Assembly: GCA_021229015.1 (NCBI GenBank)
Contig: CM037788.1
Location: 52,345,214 to 52,409,213, forward strand
Direction: 5' to 3'
Length of the DNA stretch: 64,000 bases
Origin: Solen grandis
Lineage: Eukaryota > Mollusca > Bivalvia > Adapedonta > Solenidae
Part shown: one piece after another, positions 1-9,492 of the stretch
How positions within the stretch are numbered: position 1 is the first letter of the stretch
Layout: each line of letters opens with the position of its first letter
The notes under the pieces: generated by a model
Seen by the model: only the letters and a program-made list of their open reading frames with translations
Databases searched by the model: none
What the model was told of the DNA's origin: nothing
Position numbers and translations under genes: made by a program

Positions 1-34
1 TCAAAGTTCTGTAGCAGTCCACATTTTGAACTCC

Positions 35-373
35 TCAAGATCCGAAGATGAACCAAATTAAGGTATAACCCACTAATACCAATATTCCATATGTTGCCCC
101 TGGATGGAAATTGTTCAATGAAACTTTGTCACTTTGAAAACATCCAAAAATAAAAAAAAGTTTCACCGAGATTTTTTCCAGATTGTATGAGATATAGGGG
201 AGATAATCTGTATTTAAGTTAACGTCTATGGGAAATATACAATTTCTGTGAATATGAAAAACTGAATTAAATTTTCGAGGAAAACATACGGCGAAATCGT
301 AACTCCACCCCAAGCCAACTGGTCGTTCTATTGGGCTAAAACCTTTAGCTCTAGATACTCTTTTATTGCTCAT
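35..373 (-). other. orphan open frame, 112 codons
   Basis: An ATG-initiated open frame of 112 codons with an in-frame TAA 18 bases upstream. Its residue mix is protein-like (no low-complexity runs, with Cys, Trp and Pro spread through it), starting MSNKRVSRAKGF and ending GYTLIWFIFGS with a hydrophobic C-terminal stretch. I do not recognise a domain. It lies beside a decayed transposase fragment on the opposite strand, so it may be part of an old mobile-element insertion or a chance frame. Confidence 0.12.
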
Positions 374-602
374 CCGAAGAAACCAAGCTTAGCAGAAGCG
401 ATCCATATGCATAGTTTAAGACCCAGCACAATATATTTATTCCTTTTTATGTTGATGTACTATCAAATTTGACCATGGCTGATTCTCAGGTCCGTTTGCT
501 GAATCTTTAGAAGAGGTCACAGAAAATAGCCAAGCTGTACAGAAATGATTCATCTTCGAGTAGTATGTTTTACACGTTTACTTTATATGAGGAAATTTCG
601 GA

Positions 603-701
603 ATGGACCTGTCGTATTCAAATACTCATGAAGCGGAAGTTTTGGATTTCGCTAAGTCAGAGGATGTTACTATGATTCAACTTAACGTGCACAAGCATTA
701 A
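603..701 (+). pseudogene. relic of pogo/Jerky-like DDE transposase
   Basis: A 32-codon frame starts MDLSYSNTHEAEVLDFAKS and continues EDVTMIQLNVHKH before a stop. This matches the pattern of the second catalytic block in pogo/Tigger/Jerky-family transposases, where an aspartate in MDGHSSH is followed by an LDFAKENG-like helix, a TMLSLPPH-like strand and HTTHKLQPLD. Here the GH of the DGH block is altered, the downstream block ends early in a stop, and the frame upstream is broken. A second protein-like fragment in the same strand (FAESLEEVTENSQAV, about 495-550) ends in a stop and might belong to the same decayed element. I infer a dead fragment with no activity. Confidence 0.5.
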
Positions 702-781
702 GCAAACCTGTGATCATCAATGTAATATTTATTACGATAGTCATTTTATATATTAGTAGTATACATTATATTTTCAAAGTC

Positions 782-842
782 GGAGACCTATGGTTGTTTC
801 GGTAGCAGAGTGGTTAGAGGTTTTGAGTTCAATCCATGACCA
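782..842 (+). repeat. tRNA-like sequence (possible SINE head)
   Basis: GTAGCAGAGTGGTTAGAGG resembles a Pol III A box with its flank, and GAGTTCAATCC about 20 bases later resembles a B box. The spacing is too short and the arms do not fold as a tRNA, so this is a decayed tRNA-derived repeat at best. Confidence 0.3.
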
Positions 843-878
843 TAATGTACTAAAGTTGTTATGTGGTAAATTAGACTG

Positions 879-905
879 TTTTTTTTTTGGGGGGGGGGGG
901 GGGGG
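879..905 (+). repeat. T10-G17 homopolymer junction
   Basis: Ten T followed directly by seventeen G. Long oligo-G is rare in AT-rich animal DNA. It is capable of G-quadruplex formation and is also prone to slippage and sequencing error. Confidence 0.9.
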
Positions 906-908
906 TTA

Positions 909-1075
909 GCAAAAAAGGGGAGTTACAGGACTGGTTGGCCCTCTTTTAGGATAATGTGACCGGATATGACATCATGCCAATTGGCTATGGCATGATATCG
1001 CAGCACTATATATGTCTCATGTAGATGGAGTCCCCACGTGACTGAAATACTGTTGGCCGGACGTTTTAACCATAT
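909..1075 (+). repeat. dispersed bivalve-type repeat, copy 1
   Basis: Contains GGACTGGTTGGCCC, AATGTGACCGGATATG, GGCATGATATCGCAGCACTA, and ends in ACTGAAATACTGTTG plus GACGTTTTAACC. It aligns with the reverse complement of the element at 1200-1403 and with the copy at 4227-4352. I recognise the motif series (GGCGCTCAGCATTA, GGACTGGTTGGCCCGGTGTC, GGGTTTAACGTC) as an abundant repeat in bivalve genomes; this is from memory and not a database result. Confidence 0.65.
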
Positions 1076-1199
1076 AAGCAAACATCCATCAACATGATAT
1101 ATTCTGAATAAAATAATAGAATGACATTAACATATGAAGGGAATTAAGATTAAAAATCATAAAAGTTCACAAAAGCTATGAGTGTCATACAAAAAAACT

Positions 1200-1403
1200 G
1201 TTTGTTTGTTTCTTGGGTTTAACGTACCACCGACAATATTTCATTCATTTGGAGACGATGTCTACTTGAGACAAATATAGTGCTGCCACACTGCAGTATC
1301 GCGCCGTAGACCTGTGGCATGATACCACACCCAGTCACATTTTCCTGACACCGGGCCAACCAGTCCTGCAACTACCCTTATAATTATGCTGAGCGCCAAG
1401 ACA
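1200..1403 (-). repeat. dispersed bivalve-type repeat, copy 2 (inverted)
   Basis: Contains TTGGGTTTAACGTACC, TTTCATTCATTTGG, a GTGGCATGATACCACACC block, ACACCGGGCCAACCAGTCC and GCTGAGCGCCAAG. It is the fuller copy, in opposite orientation to 909-1075, so the two form a diverged inverted pair around a 125-base spacer. Confidence 0.7.
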
Positions 1404-1811
1404 AAAAACTATGCCAATGATATATTTTCACAAATATACCACATCAGAGTAAAAGTGTTACCAATGCTTTTGGAGGCATTATTGCTCGCCAGATATATAC
1501 GGGGTCCGTGACTCTGAATATTAAAATCATATCCTAGGTGTTCAACAACATACCAGTTAAATTTCTTTACATTTAGATAAAGTTATGCCAACTAGAAATT
1601 AACACACAGTTAGGGGACGTAACTCTTCTTTGACTGCAATGTAATACACATATACCGGTATAAACAGAAATCAAACTATGATGCTTACAAGATGAACAGA
1701 GTGGGAGCATAAAAGCGGCCAAGGTCAATATTATCCTTAATAGATGACATTTTTAAGAGACAAATTTCTACCGCAAATGATTAATGAATACCTATCACTT
1801 GTGACTATTGA

Positions 1812-1815
<4 letters not shown>

Positions 1816-1843
<28 letters not shown>
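1816..1843 (+). repeat. poly(T), 28 bases
   Basis: Uninterrupted T28, possibly the poly(A) tail of a retroposed copy inserted on the minus strand. No recognisable body was found next to it. Confidence 0.9.
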
Positions 1844-1954
1844 ATTCAGCAAACAGCAGTCATTCCTGTGGGTCAAATGCGAATGAAAATAATCTAAATA
1901 AAGCTTTTATCATTCTAAATACACTTTCAATATCGTCTGTTTTAACGGTATTGC

Positions 1955-1994
1955 CTGTGATTGTAAAACCACCCATTCTTTTTTACAATCACAG
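1955..1994. repeat. perfect 14-bp inverted repeat (hairpin)
   Basis: CTGTGATTGTAAAA at 1955-1968 and its exact reverse complement at 1981-1994, with a 12-base loop. A second inverted pair (CACAGATGGT at 1990-1999 and ACCATCTGTG at 2071-2080) overlaps it, giving two alternative folds. Confidence 0.85.
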
Positions 1995-2094
1995 ATGGTT
2001 GCATCGGATGACCATGAGCCTGAAGATGGGTATTACAGACATATAGCTAAAATCAAATTCTTAGTTAATGACCATCTGTGACCGAGCTGCTTAA

Positions 2095-3755
2095 AATAAC
2101 TTGAACTCTATAACAGATAATAAAAGACATTATATACATTAACATTAAAGTTGATGACTGTCCATCAAATAACTCATCCAAATATGAGGCTAAGTATTTC
2201 TATAAAATCAAATAGGGCGTTCATTTTCAAATTTGATACAGTAGCACACGCCATGAATATAATGATTTTATTGTTAAAGGTGAAATATTAAATATTAATT
2301 TTACGGTTAATTTATAGCTTACATAAATAAATCCGTCAAGTGAATTCTTTATAGCCAAGGCTCAAGATGGTCCAAGTGAAAAGTTCGGGACATGATTTAA
2401 AAGGTATATCCCGAGACGTGACAAATCGAATCATTTACATATATTGTAAACTAACGACAGGTTTATCTGTATATAATTAAAATTAAATACAGTCCGTTGT
2501 ACTTAAAGTATAATTAAACAATCAATCAAGTAGCAAATGTCAAATCGAGACACCACAACACTGGGTTTTTTCCGAAGATAGCAAAATGAGATATATCAAA
2601 GTCCCACTTATAAGCACAGATATGTGCATGAGGCTAGTAATGGGATATATAACATTTAATGGTGCAAATTTCTTCCAAGTAACTAATGGTATTTAGTGAC
2701 ACTTAATGGCTTCATAACCGAAGAAACTAATAATTTTTCTTCCACTGCATTGCCTTTATGGGAAGAAATTATTAAAAATGCATTGTTAAAACGGATCTCT
2801 GCTCAGATGTATGTCGTGTTTGCTACATGACTAAAACTTAACTGCATTTTATTTGCAGACATTAACATAAGTTTAGCATTAACATTCAAGCATATACTTG
2901 CAGGCATTTATATTTGAATGCATATTAATATGATAACTAACTGCAAACTTGTAAACATAAATCTTCTGCGAACCAACAGTTGTAACTTGTCACATTTTCA
3001 ACAAACACATGCCATGGATGGTTTCTCAGACACAAAAACTATGCTATCAATTGATATCAGAAGGGCATGATGCATGAATAACAACCATTTCATTCTGATC
3101 AAACCCCGATGTGGAAACAGCTCTTCTAGTCATTGCGTGTACCTTCCAAAAGAGCAAAAATATGTTATTAACTTTAAACTGTTTTATTATTATAATTATT
3201 ATTATTTATGATAGATGAATGTTTCATCCAAACTATCGTGTCATGTGAAATACAAATATAAGCTCGACATAAAATATGTGATTTATAAGAATAGTTCGTT
3301 GCATTATTAAACTATAGATATAATGGTGTCATATTGCATGATTTACCAACGTGACAGCGTTAAGGTCAGTGTCAATATATATAATTATGTATGAAAAAAA
3401 GCTCATAATTGTATGAATTTATATTTTACAATCTACTTGAATACCGTAAATAACATATGCTAAAATTCTTAATGACATCTAAAATGTGATATAATATATA
3501 TACACTATAGAAATGCTTGGATATGCTGCGGTTTGAAAAGCAATATGGTTCTTTATTGAATAATATCCAGTTTATAACATGGATGATCAGCAACTTGATT
3601 CATTATCTATTCAGATTAATAATTACATTTTAGACAAAAAATGTCTTTGAGATAATTTATAGGTATAGAAATAATATACATGTAGCTAGATGTGAAGTCA
3701 ACAGTAGGAAATTCTTTTCTGCATCTCATTAACTGGTGACTGCATATGTTTATCA
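2095..3755. other. AT-rich non-coding stretch
   Basis: No gene, repeat family or motif cluster that I can support. Only short simple-sequence runs such as ATT/TTA near 3185-3210. Confidence 0.6.
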
Positions 3756-4100
3756 GTGTGGCCATACCACGTGGTATATGATGTCATTTTAAGTTTTCAC
3801 AAGCAGCATAATTTGCATCGATTCGAAAAAGAAAACTGTTGTAAGTATTTTATTTCTATTCACCAATTTAAATGGGAAAGAGCACATGCGAAGAGGAAAA
3901 TTGTGCCCTACAAAATAGCCCTAATGATTTTGTTAGGTATACAGTATTTCCTTACATTCGGGAAACATTATATGCAATGTGCTTTACGTGTTCACGATCT
4001 CGGAAGGGTTTCTTAAAGTTAGGAAAAATTGTACATCTGACAAAAGAACCATGGGCCTATGTATAGGGCATAATTTTTCACTTCGCATGCGCTATATGCA
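3756..4100. promoter_or_regulatory. E-box palindrome in non-coding DNA
   Basis: ATACCACGTGGTAT (3764-3777) is a perfect 14-bp palindrome centred on an E-box. Overlapping short open frames follow (3756-4016, 3872-4066) but show no domain and lie in different frames, so I leave them uncalled. Confidence 0.3.
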
Positions 4101-4226
4101 ATTAAAAATGATAAAGAAATGAAATACTTACAGCAAGTTATCCCTCTAAATCGATGCAAAATATGCTTTTCGTGATAGCTTAAAATGACATGGTATTGTC
4201 AAATTGTTGATTGTATTGCTCCCCTG

Positions 4227-4352
4227 CCTGGCGCTCAGCATTTACGGGTTCTTCCAGGACTGGTTGTTCCGGTGTCAGGATGATGTAACTGGGTGTGGTA
4301 TCATGCCACATGTATAAGGCGTGAGCACTATATCTATCTCAAGTAGGTAAGC
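4227..4352 (+). repeat. dispersed bivalve-type repeat, copy 3
   Basis: GCCTGGCGCTCAGCATTTACGG followed by GGACTGGTTGTTCCGGTGTC, GTAACTGGGTGTGGTATC and GAGCACTATATC. Same family as 909-1075 and 1200-1403, with the 5' head intact and the distal part cut short. Confidence 0.7.
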
Positions 4353-4853
4353 ATTTGAGAAATATTTACAATGGCCCTCCGTGGCATTGCAGCATATATA
4401 TATATGTTCATGGTTAAACTATTACTAGCCATACGTTTCTTCCAATTGAATATTTGCTTGGCTCTTCTCCGTTGAACAGATAAATAACTCTTTCTGAATT
4501 TTTGCCTAAAGGGCTTTATGAAAATCACGTAGAATACAGATCCTATGTATGTTGACGTTACGCCATATTGTTGATTTTGTAAATGGTGAAAATGCAAATA
4601 TATAGTGCTGTGTATTTCTTTGGGACGAAAATTTAGATAGAGTTGTTTAACTGTGTTGTTGATGTTGCTGCCTACAACAAGGGGCTATATAACAGTAATA
4701 TTCTCCGTTGTTTATGATCAAAATACAACACCCTTGTTCGGAGAGGTACAGTATTTATAGTGATCCTGTGTTTTATCCACGGTTGCGATATATAAGATGA
4801 ACAGGAAGACTATTGGTCTCATGTGAGACTTCATATCATAAACAATCTAAACG

Positions 4854-5115
4854 GGGACACGCATGTCCTAATGGTTATTGTCGTTTGTTGACTTACTATC
4901 ACTCGGCCCCTAGTCGATTAGGGTTCGAGTCGAGTCAGACACTCGAGTTATTCATGGGTGGTAGCCTTCCTGTTGTTTTGCGGTAGGTTGATGACTGTAC
5001 CTATGAACCTCTTTGTATCTGGACCTTTCTAATCCTGTAATCAACTTTATGTCACCATATGACATACATGCTGTCGCGATGGGTGTAAATACCAAACAAA
5101 CAACAACAGCAGAAA
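4854..5115 (+). mobile_element. tRNA-derived SINE
   Basis: The head contains ATGTCCTAATGGTTA (A-box-like) and, about 45 bases on, TTAGGGTTCGAGTC (B box), the two internal Pol III promoter elements. A tRNA-unrelated body follows (CATGGGTGGTAGCCTTCC, then GGTTGATGACTGTACC) and the 3' end is GCGATGGGTGTAAATACC followed by an AAAC/AAC-rich tail. This order and tail type are typical of mollusc tRNA SINEs. The open frame at 5013-5252 lies inside and beyond it and is not a gene. Confidence 0.6.
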
Positions 5116-5252
5116 ATATATTCCCTGAGATATTTATAAAATATAATAATGCAGTGAACCTCTCAAAAGAACAGATGACATCACACCTACATTGCTGTGT
5201 GCCAAGTCATATTTCCATTACAATGTCTGTAGGGTGCTTTTTCCCCTGTTAA

Positions 5253-6207
5253 GAATATCCAGATATTACCAAAATAGTGTTTGCCTGTAGGGTAACATTT
5301 AATGCTAACTCACTCAGTTACCAAAACAATTATGGTGGAGTCAAGTTCTACCTTAACTATGTTTCAAGTAGTATTGCTTGTGGAATACATAAACGTCAGT
5401 CTGAGACAAGGTGTTCCACGGAGCTTCAAGACAATTTATTTCTATGCAACGGTTAGTTGAAAAAAAAATGGTTAGGGGCAGGATGACTCACGCCGCAAAA
5501 CTGTCTCGCGCAGTAATAGGGTTTATAATCATTGTGGACATGGTGATTGGTTTTCAGTAGTTTGTTTTTTTGTGTTTTTTTTCTAAATGCTGAAAAAAAA
5601 CAACATATTTTTGTCATTTCTGTTTTTAGGTATGAAAATAAGGTCGCGTGTGATAGAATTAACCAGCTACAATATTCTGCAAAGTGATATTTGATGCAAT
5701 GAAAGTAAGATTTTGTCTACGTTAGAAACCAGGTTGAAAACTGTTTTTCACCCTTTGCATAGACCACAGAAAGTTTAACATACTTCTTTGCAACTTCTGT
5801 CTATAAAATGCAGATTCATATTTTTTTTGGTGGTTGTTGTATAATGCTGATGTATACATAATGTAATTCGTTTTACGTCAATTGGGATGCAATTTAAACA
5901 TTCTATCTGACGTTTCTTTTGTTGGACCAGTGCTTTGCGCCTTGGATGATTCTGAAAAAGAAATCTTCGGATGCGTGGTCTTGCAGGCTACTGCTGGACC
6001 ACGGCACGGTTTAGTTATGTGACGTCATCTGTATCTTGTTGATGTCATATTGTTATATCATTTATCATTATGTCCTACTTATAATATATAAGATATAAAA
6101 CCGGCAATGCAATGGTTCTTGTGCCTATGGTGATTTTTTGTTGTTTTTTGTTTTTGTTTTCAGTGTTGTATAATTAATTTTAATGCATGATGGTTCTGCT
6201 ATAAATA

Positions 6208-6209
<2 letters not shown>
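5253..6209. other. non-coding stretch with one CRE site
   Basis: AT-rich with T runs. The only motif worth noting is TGACGTCA at 6020-6027, in a short less AT-rich patch (5930-6030). No gene seen. Confidence 0.5.

Positions 6210-6239
<30 letters not shown>
6210..6239 (+). repeat. (CT)15 microsatellite
   Basis: Fifteen uninterrupted CT units. Confidence 0.95.
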
Positions 6240-6242
<3 letters not shown>

Positions 6243-6933
6243 GCACGAACATGCTGTATATTTTTTTAATCTGATTATATCAATTTACATTTTTATTTGC
6301 AGAGAAATGAATGCGGCATTCTTTATAAGCATATATTTATTAACTTAGTACAAGTATATATAACCTCCGTTATGTAAGATGTTAGAACAATATTGTCAAA
6401 AAGAAAGAAGAACAAATCAAGTACCGAATTCTGTATGTTCAATTCTTAAATGTCATAAACTATCATGCATGGTTTGCAAACGCATGTGACGGTTTTCAAC
6501 CATTACGTATATAACGCAAAGAAAATGTGTTTAAATGCATTACGATCCAGATTTATTTCCCTTGGAGGCTCGTGTCACTGCATTTCGCATGGAATTTTTT
6601 TGATTATCTCCCTTCAGTTGTCTTAATTAAATCATACTGGCGTGGAATCGATTCCTGTGGAATATGTTTTGCAACTGCATTTATTCATACGACTTCTCTT
6701 GATATGATGACACTTAAACAAAACGGGCATGACTGTTATCTTAAAGTAAGATGCTACTGAGACGTTTGCTTCATCCCAAGTTTATCATCATACATGTAGT
6801 ACAAAAAATAGCGAAAGAAAAAGTACATTAACCAACCAAAAGCTCTATGGTACAGACCGCACAACGTTCTTTCGAAATACATACATGCACGTAAGTATAG
6901 AAATAATAAACATGTATACGTACGCACGAAAGG

Positions 6934-6990
6934 ACACACGCGCGCGCACACACACAAACACAAACGCATGCACACATACATACATTTTGT
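6934..6990. repeat. alternating purine-pyrimidine tract (CA/CG/TA)
   Basis: ACACACGCGCGCGCACACAC is strictly alternating, with a five-step CG core, and is followed by CA and CATA repeats. It is a classic potential Z-DNA sequence. The open frame over it (6754-6993, minus) is an artefact of the repeat. Confidence 0.8.
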
Positions 6991-7179
6991 CACGTGTTCA
7001 TGCTTTGTCTGGTTGAATTATAGGTCCATTTGGCAGGGTATATATTGTATATAAGTGATTTATTTATTGCTGAAATTCTTTTACATATGTCACCTTTTAT
7101 AAACAATTTACATACACACAAAATATGCATATATACATACATTATGATATTCATACTTAAATATATAAAATCAATCAAT

Positions 7180-7335
7180 TCGATTGATTATCTGTCTGAC
7201 TGATAAATCAATCTCTTCGCCTGTCCGTCTTATCAGCAAATGTTTTCATTACTGCATCCATACATTTGTTCACTCGACCAATCCATCCGTCTATTCATGC
7301 ATTTACCCACCTGTCTATCTGTTTGCCTACATGTC
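7180..7335 (+). repeat. degenerate tetranucleotide region
   Basis: Many ATCC, GTCT, TCAA and CATT words in loose four-base phase, as in an old, mutated tetranucleotide microsatellite. Confidence 0.5.
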
Positions 7336-7442
7336 GATATATGTAAATGATTTCCAATAAAAACCCTGCTTAAATAGTTCGATTATTTTTACTGATCTCA
7401 CCATTATACATGCATGTTAAAAATCCCATAGTGTCTATTTAC

Positions 7443-7488
7443 CTTGGAGAAGGCACTCGACTGTTATAACTGACCTGGTTCCAAATCA
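7443..7488 (+). repeat. tRNA-like fragment
   Basis: AAGGCACTCGACTG resembles a tRNA D-arm/anticodon region and CCTGGTTCCAAATC a B box. It does not fold as a full tRNA; probably a degenerate SINE piece. Confidence 0.2.
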
Positions 7489-7934
7489 AAAAATAAAACC
7501 GCTAACATCAGAACGGGCTCTCATACAAGTAAAACAAACCAGAAAAATAAACTTTGAGAACTACATCATTGAGATATAATCCAATTATATTTTAACCAAT
7601 GTAAGTATTAAAAAATAATTAAATTCTGAAATCTTGTTTTTGGAGTGGCAATAAAATATCTCAGACTTACGGTATATTTATTTGATTTATGTTAATTATT
7701 GGCTGTTTTAGGCTAAGATGGATTAAAACTGAGGTAAATGCAGGGAAAACATTATATCAGAAGAATAAACGAAATCGTCGACAGCTTCTTATAATATATA
7801 GGCCTCTTTTTGCTTTGAAACTAATTTGTTAATATCATCAACTTTCAGAGATGATACTGATACCCACAATAAACTATAATGTAATATACTATCTTCAATA
7901 AAATCTCATAATAAAATGTAAAGCATGATCAACT

Positions 7935-8105
7935 GGGGTTAGATTTCCATAAAACTAATTTCTACTACAGGTACGAATCGGGGCTGAGATCTCGCTACGA
8001 TCATATCTAAAATCCCCGTGAGATTTTGCAAGCCTTCATTTTGTGGAAACAAAGTGAGGTCTTATCTCAAAGAGATCGTAGCTCTCACAAATGGTCTCGG
8101 TAGAT
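7935..8105. repeat. diverged inverted-repeat element
   Basis: CGCTACGATC (about 7990) is mirrored by GATCGTAGCT (about 8085), with further weaker complementarity outward (TTTCCATAAAAC and GTGGAAAC; several GAGATCT-like words). It resembles a small non-autonomous foldback element. Confidence 0.35.
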
Positions 8106-8328
8106 TAAATCAAAAGACGTTTTACTAATACCCAACGCCGCTCACTTGCTCATTAGGTTTGTTATTCATTACCTTTTATTTTTTATTTATTTATTTTTTT
8201 ATTTTATTTATTTATTTATTTTTTTTGCTTCCAGACCAATGATTTTCATTTGTTCAGTTTATATATAATTTTAGCAGGAGAATAGTGCTGGCCGAATATA
8301 GACTCCGATGTAAATTAGTAAATATGCA

Positions 8329-8399
8329 GGGGTGTTCCTACTTTGCCAAATTTCCATATTTTGGTACTAAAATGTATGTTGGCAAAGTGGGAACTGACC
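8329..8399 (+). ncRNA. miRNA-precursor-like hairpin
   Basis: The 5' arm GTTCCTACTTTGCCAA (8334-8349) pairs with the 3' arm TTGGCAAAGTGGGAAC (8379-8394) over 16 positions. The single non-Watson-Crick position is a U.G wobble only in plus-strand RNA. The stem continues inward (CATATTTT with AAAATGTATG, allowing a two-base bulge) to a six-base loop GGTACT, and outward by GGT/ACC. Size and shape fit an animal pre-miRNA. I do not recognise the seed as a known family. It could equally be a remnant of a foldback element. Confidence 0.3.
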
Positions 8400-9072
8400 A
8401 GGTAGTGAAGCGTTTTTAAATGCGTGCGGTGTCATATGAAAAAAAATCCCATTGCGTTTTCAAAAATACATGTACACATGTATATAACTGTTTTTATGTC
8501 GAATAATCATTGAAAATATGCATATGACAAGTATATTTGCATATATGATTATGTCTAATATAACCAATATACAAATTCACAGTTGCGAAAGAGAAACTAC
8601 ACTCAGACTATCGTTAAGTATAATGCATTATTTTCCAGCAAATGTTTAGGTTATAAACCTGAATGTTATCAAAGTATTAAAACTACGTTGTTTCATTTAT
8701 TTTTATGTAAATAATCAAGGAAATATTTTCTGTTTGGGTATTGTTTCTAATGCTCATAAGTTATTATTTTTAAACACCGTCTTAACAGTTGATCAGTCAT
8801 TACCGTGATATTCCTGGATTGTCATTAAACAAAATATTGGTTTGGCTTCAATGTTTTGTATCATCTCTCTGGCTAGCGGCGCTTTATAAATTGAAGAATT
8901 CATTTATTTATAAAGTTACATATTCACTGATTGATTTAGACATTGCAGTTAAAGCCACTCAGAAAAAGACAAATGTTAAGATTTCATATTGATTGATGCG
9001 ACTCTACCATTAGTGAATAATTGACTGCATATTTTTATCTGCAATAAATAAGTAGGCAAATAAATGAATATA

Positions 9073-9492
9073 TTAAAATAGATATGACTCATTTTCCCCA
9101 TATGCATTGTCAGACCAATATGGAAATAAATGTATTTCTATTGCAGCTAAGTGTAATATCTGACCGGATATCTTGTTACATGATTTTGTATCCAAAAGAC
9201 ATTTGATGATATTTGTTCGTTTCGTGGCAATTTTGATGCAAAAGATTTCCAGCCTCAGTGATTCTTTATTATGAATTATGTTGTTCAAATACTTTATTCT
9301 TTCTAGCTTTTGATAATAATAATAATAATAATTATTATTATTATTATTAGTGTTGTTGTTTGTATTATCATTATTTGTATTATTTGTATTATAATAATTA
9401 TCATTATTGTTTGTAAAATTACATTTGTTTTTCATTTTCACCATTAATATCATCAGCAGTATCGACTTTGGTGCTGATGTTTTTGTTTTCAC
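9073..9492. repeat. trinucleotide-rich low-complexity region
   Basis: (AAT)n followed by (ATT)n between 9312 and 9349 forms a self-complementary block, with further TTG/TTA repeats to about 9410. The 139-codon open frame on the minus strand is an Asn/Tyr-rich product of the repeat and not a gene. Confidence 0.8.

Noticed and set aside
5013..5252. 79-codon frame
   Set aside because: Begins inside the SINE body and runs through its tail.
8379..8399. Resemblance of the hairpin 3' arm to miR-182/miR-263 (UUGGCAA...GAACU)
   Set aside because: In those families the mature strand is on the 5' arm and the seed offset differs; probably chance.
9073..9492. 139-codon minus-strand open frame, the longest single ORF after Post2 exon 1
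   Set aside because: Its centre is a run of Asn and Tyr made by AAT/ATT repeats; the rest has no domain.
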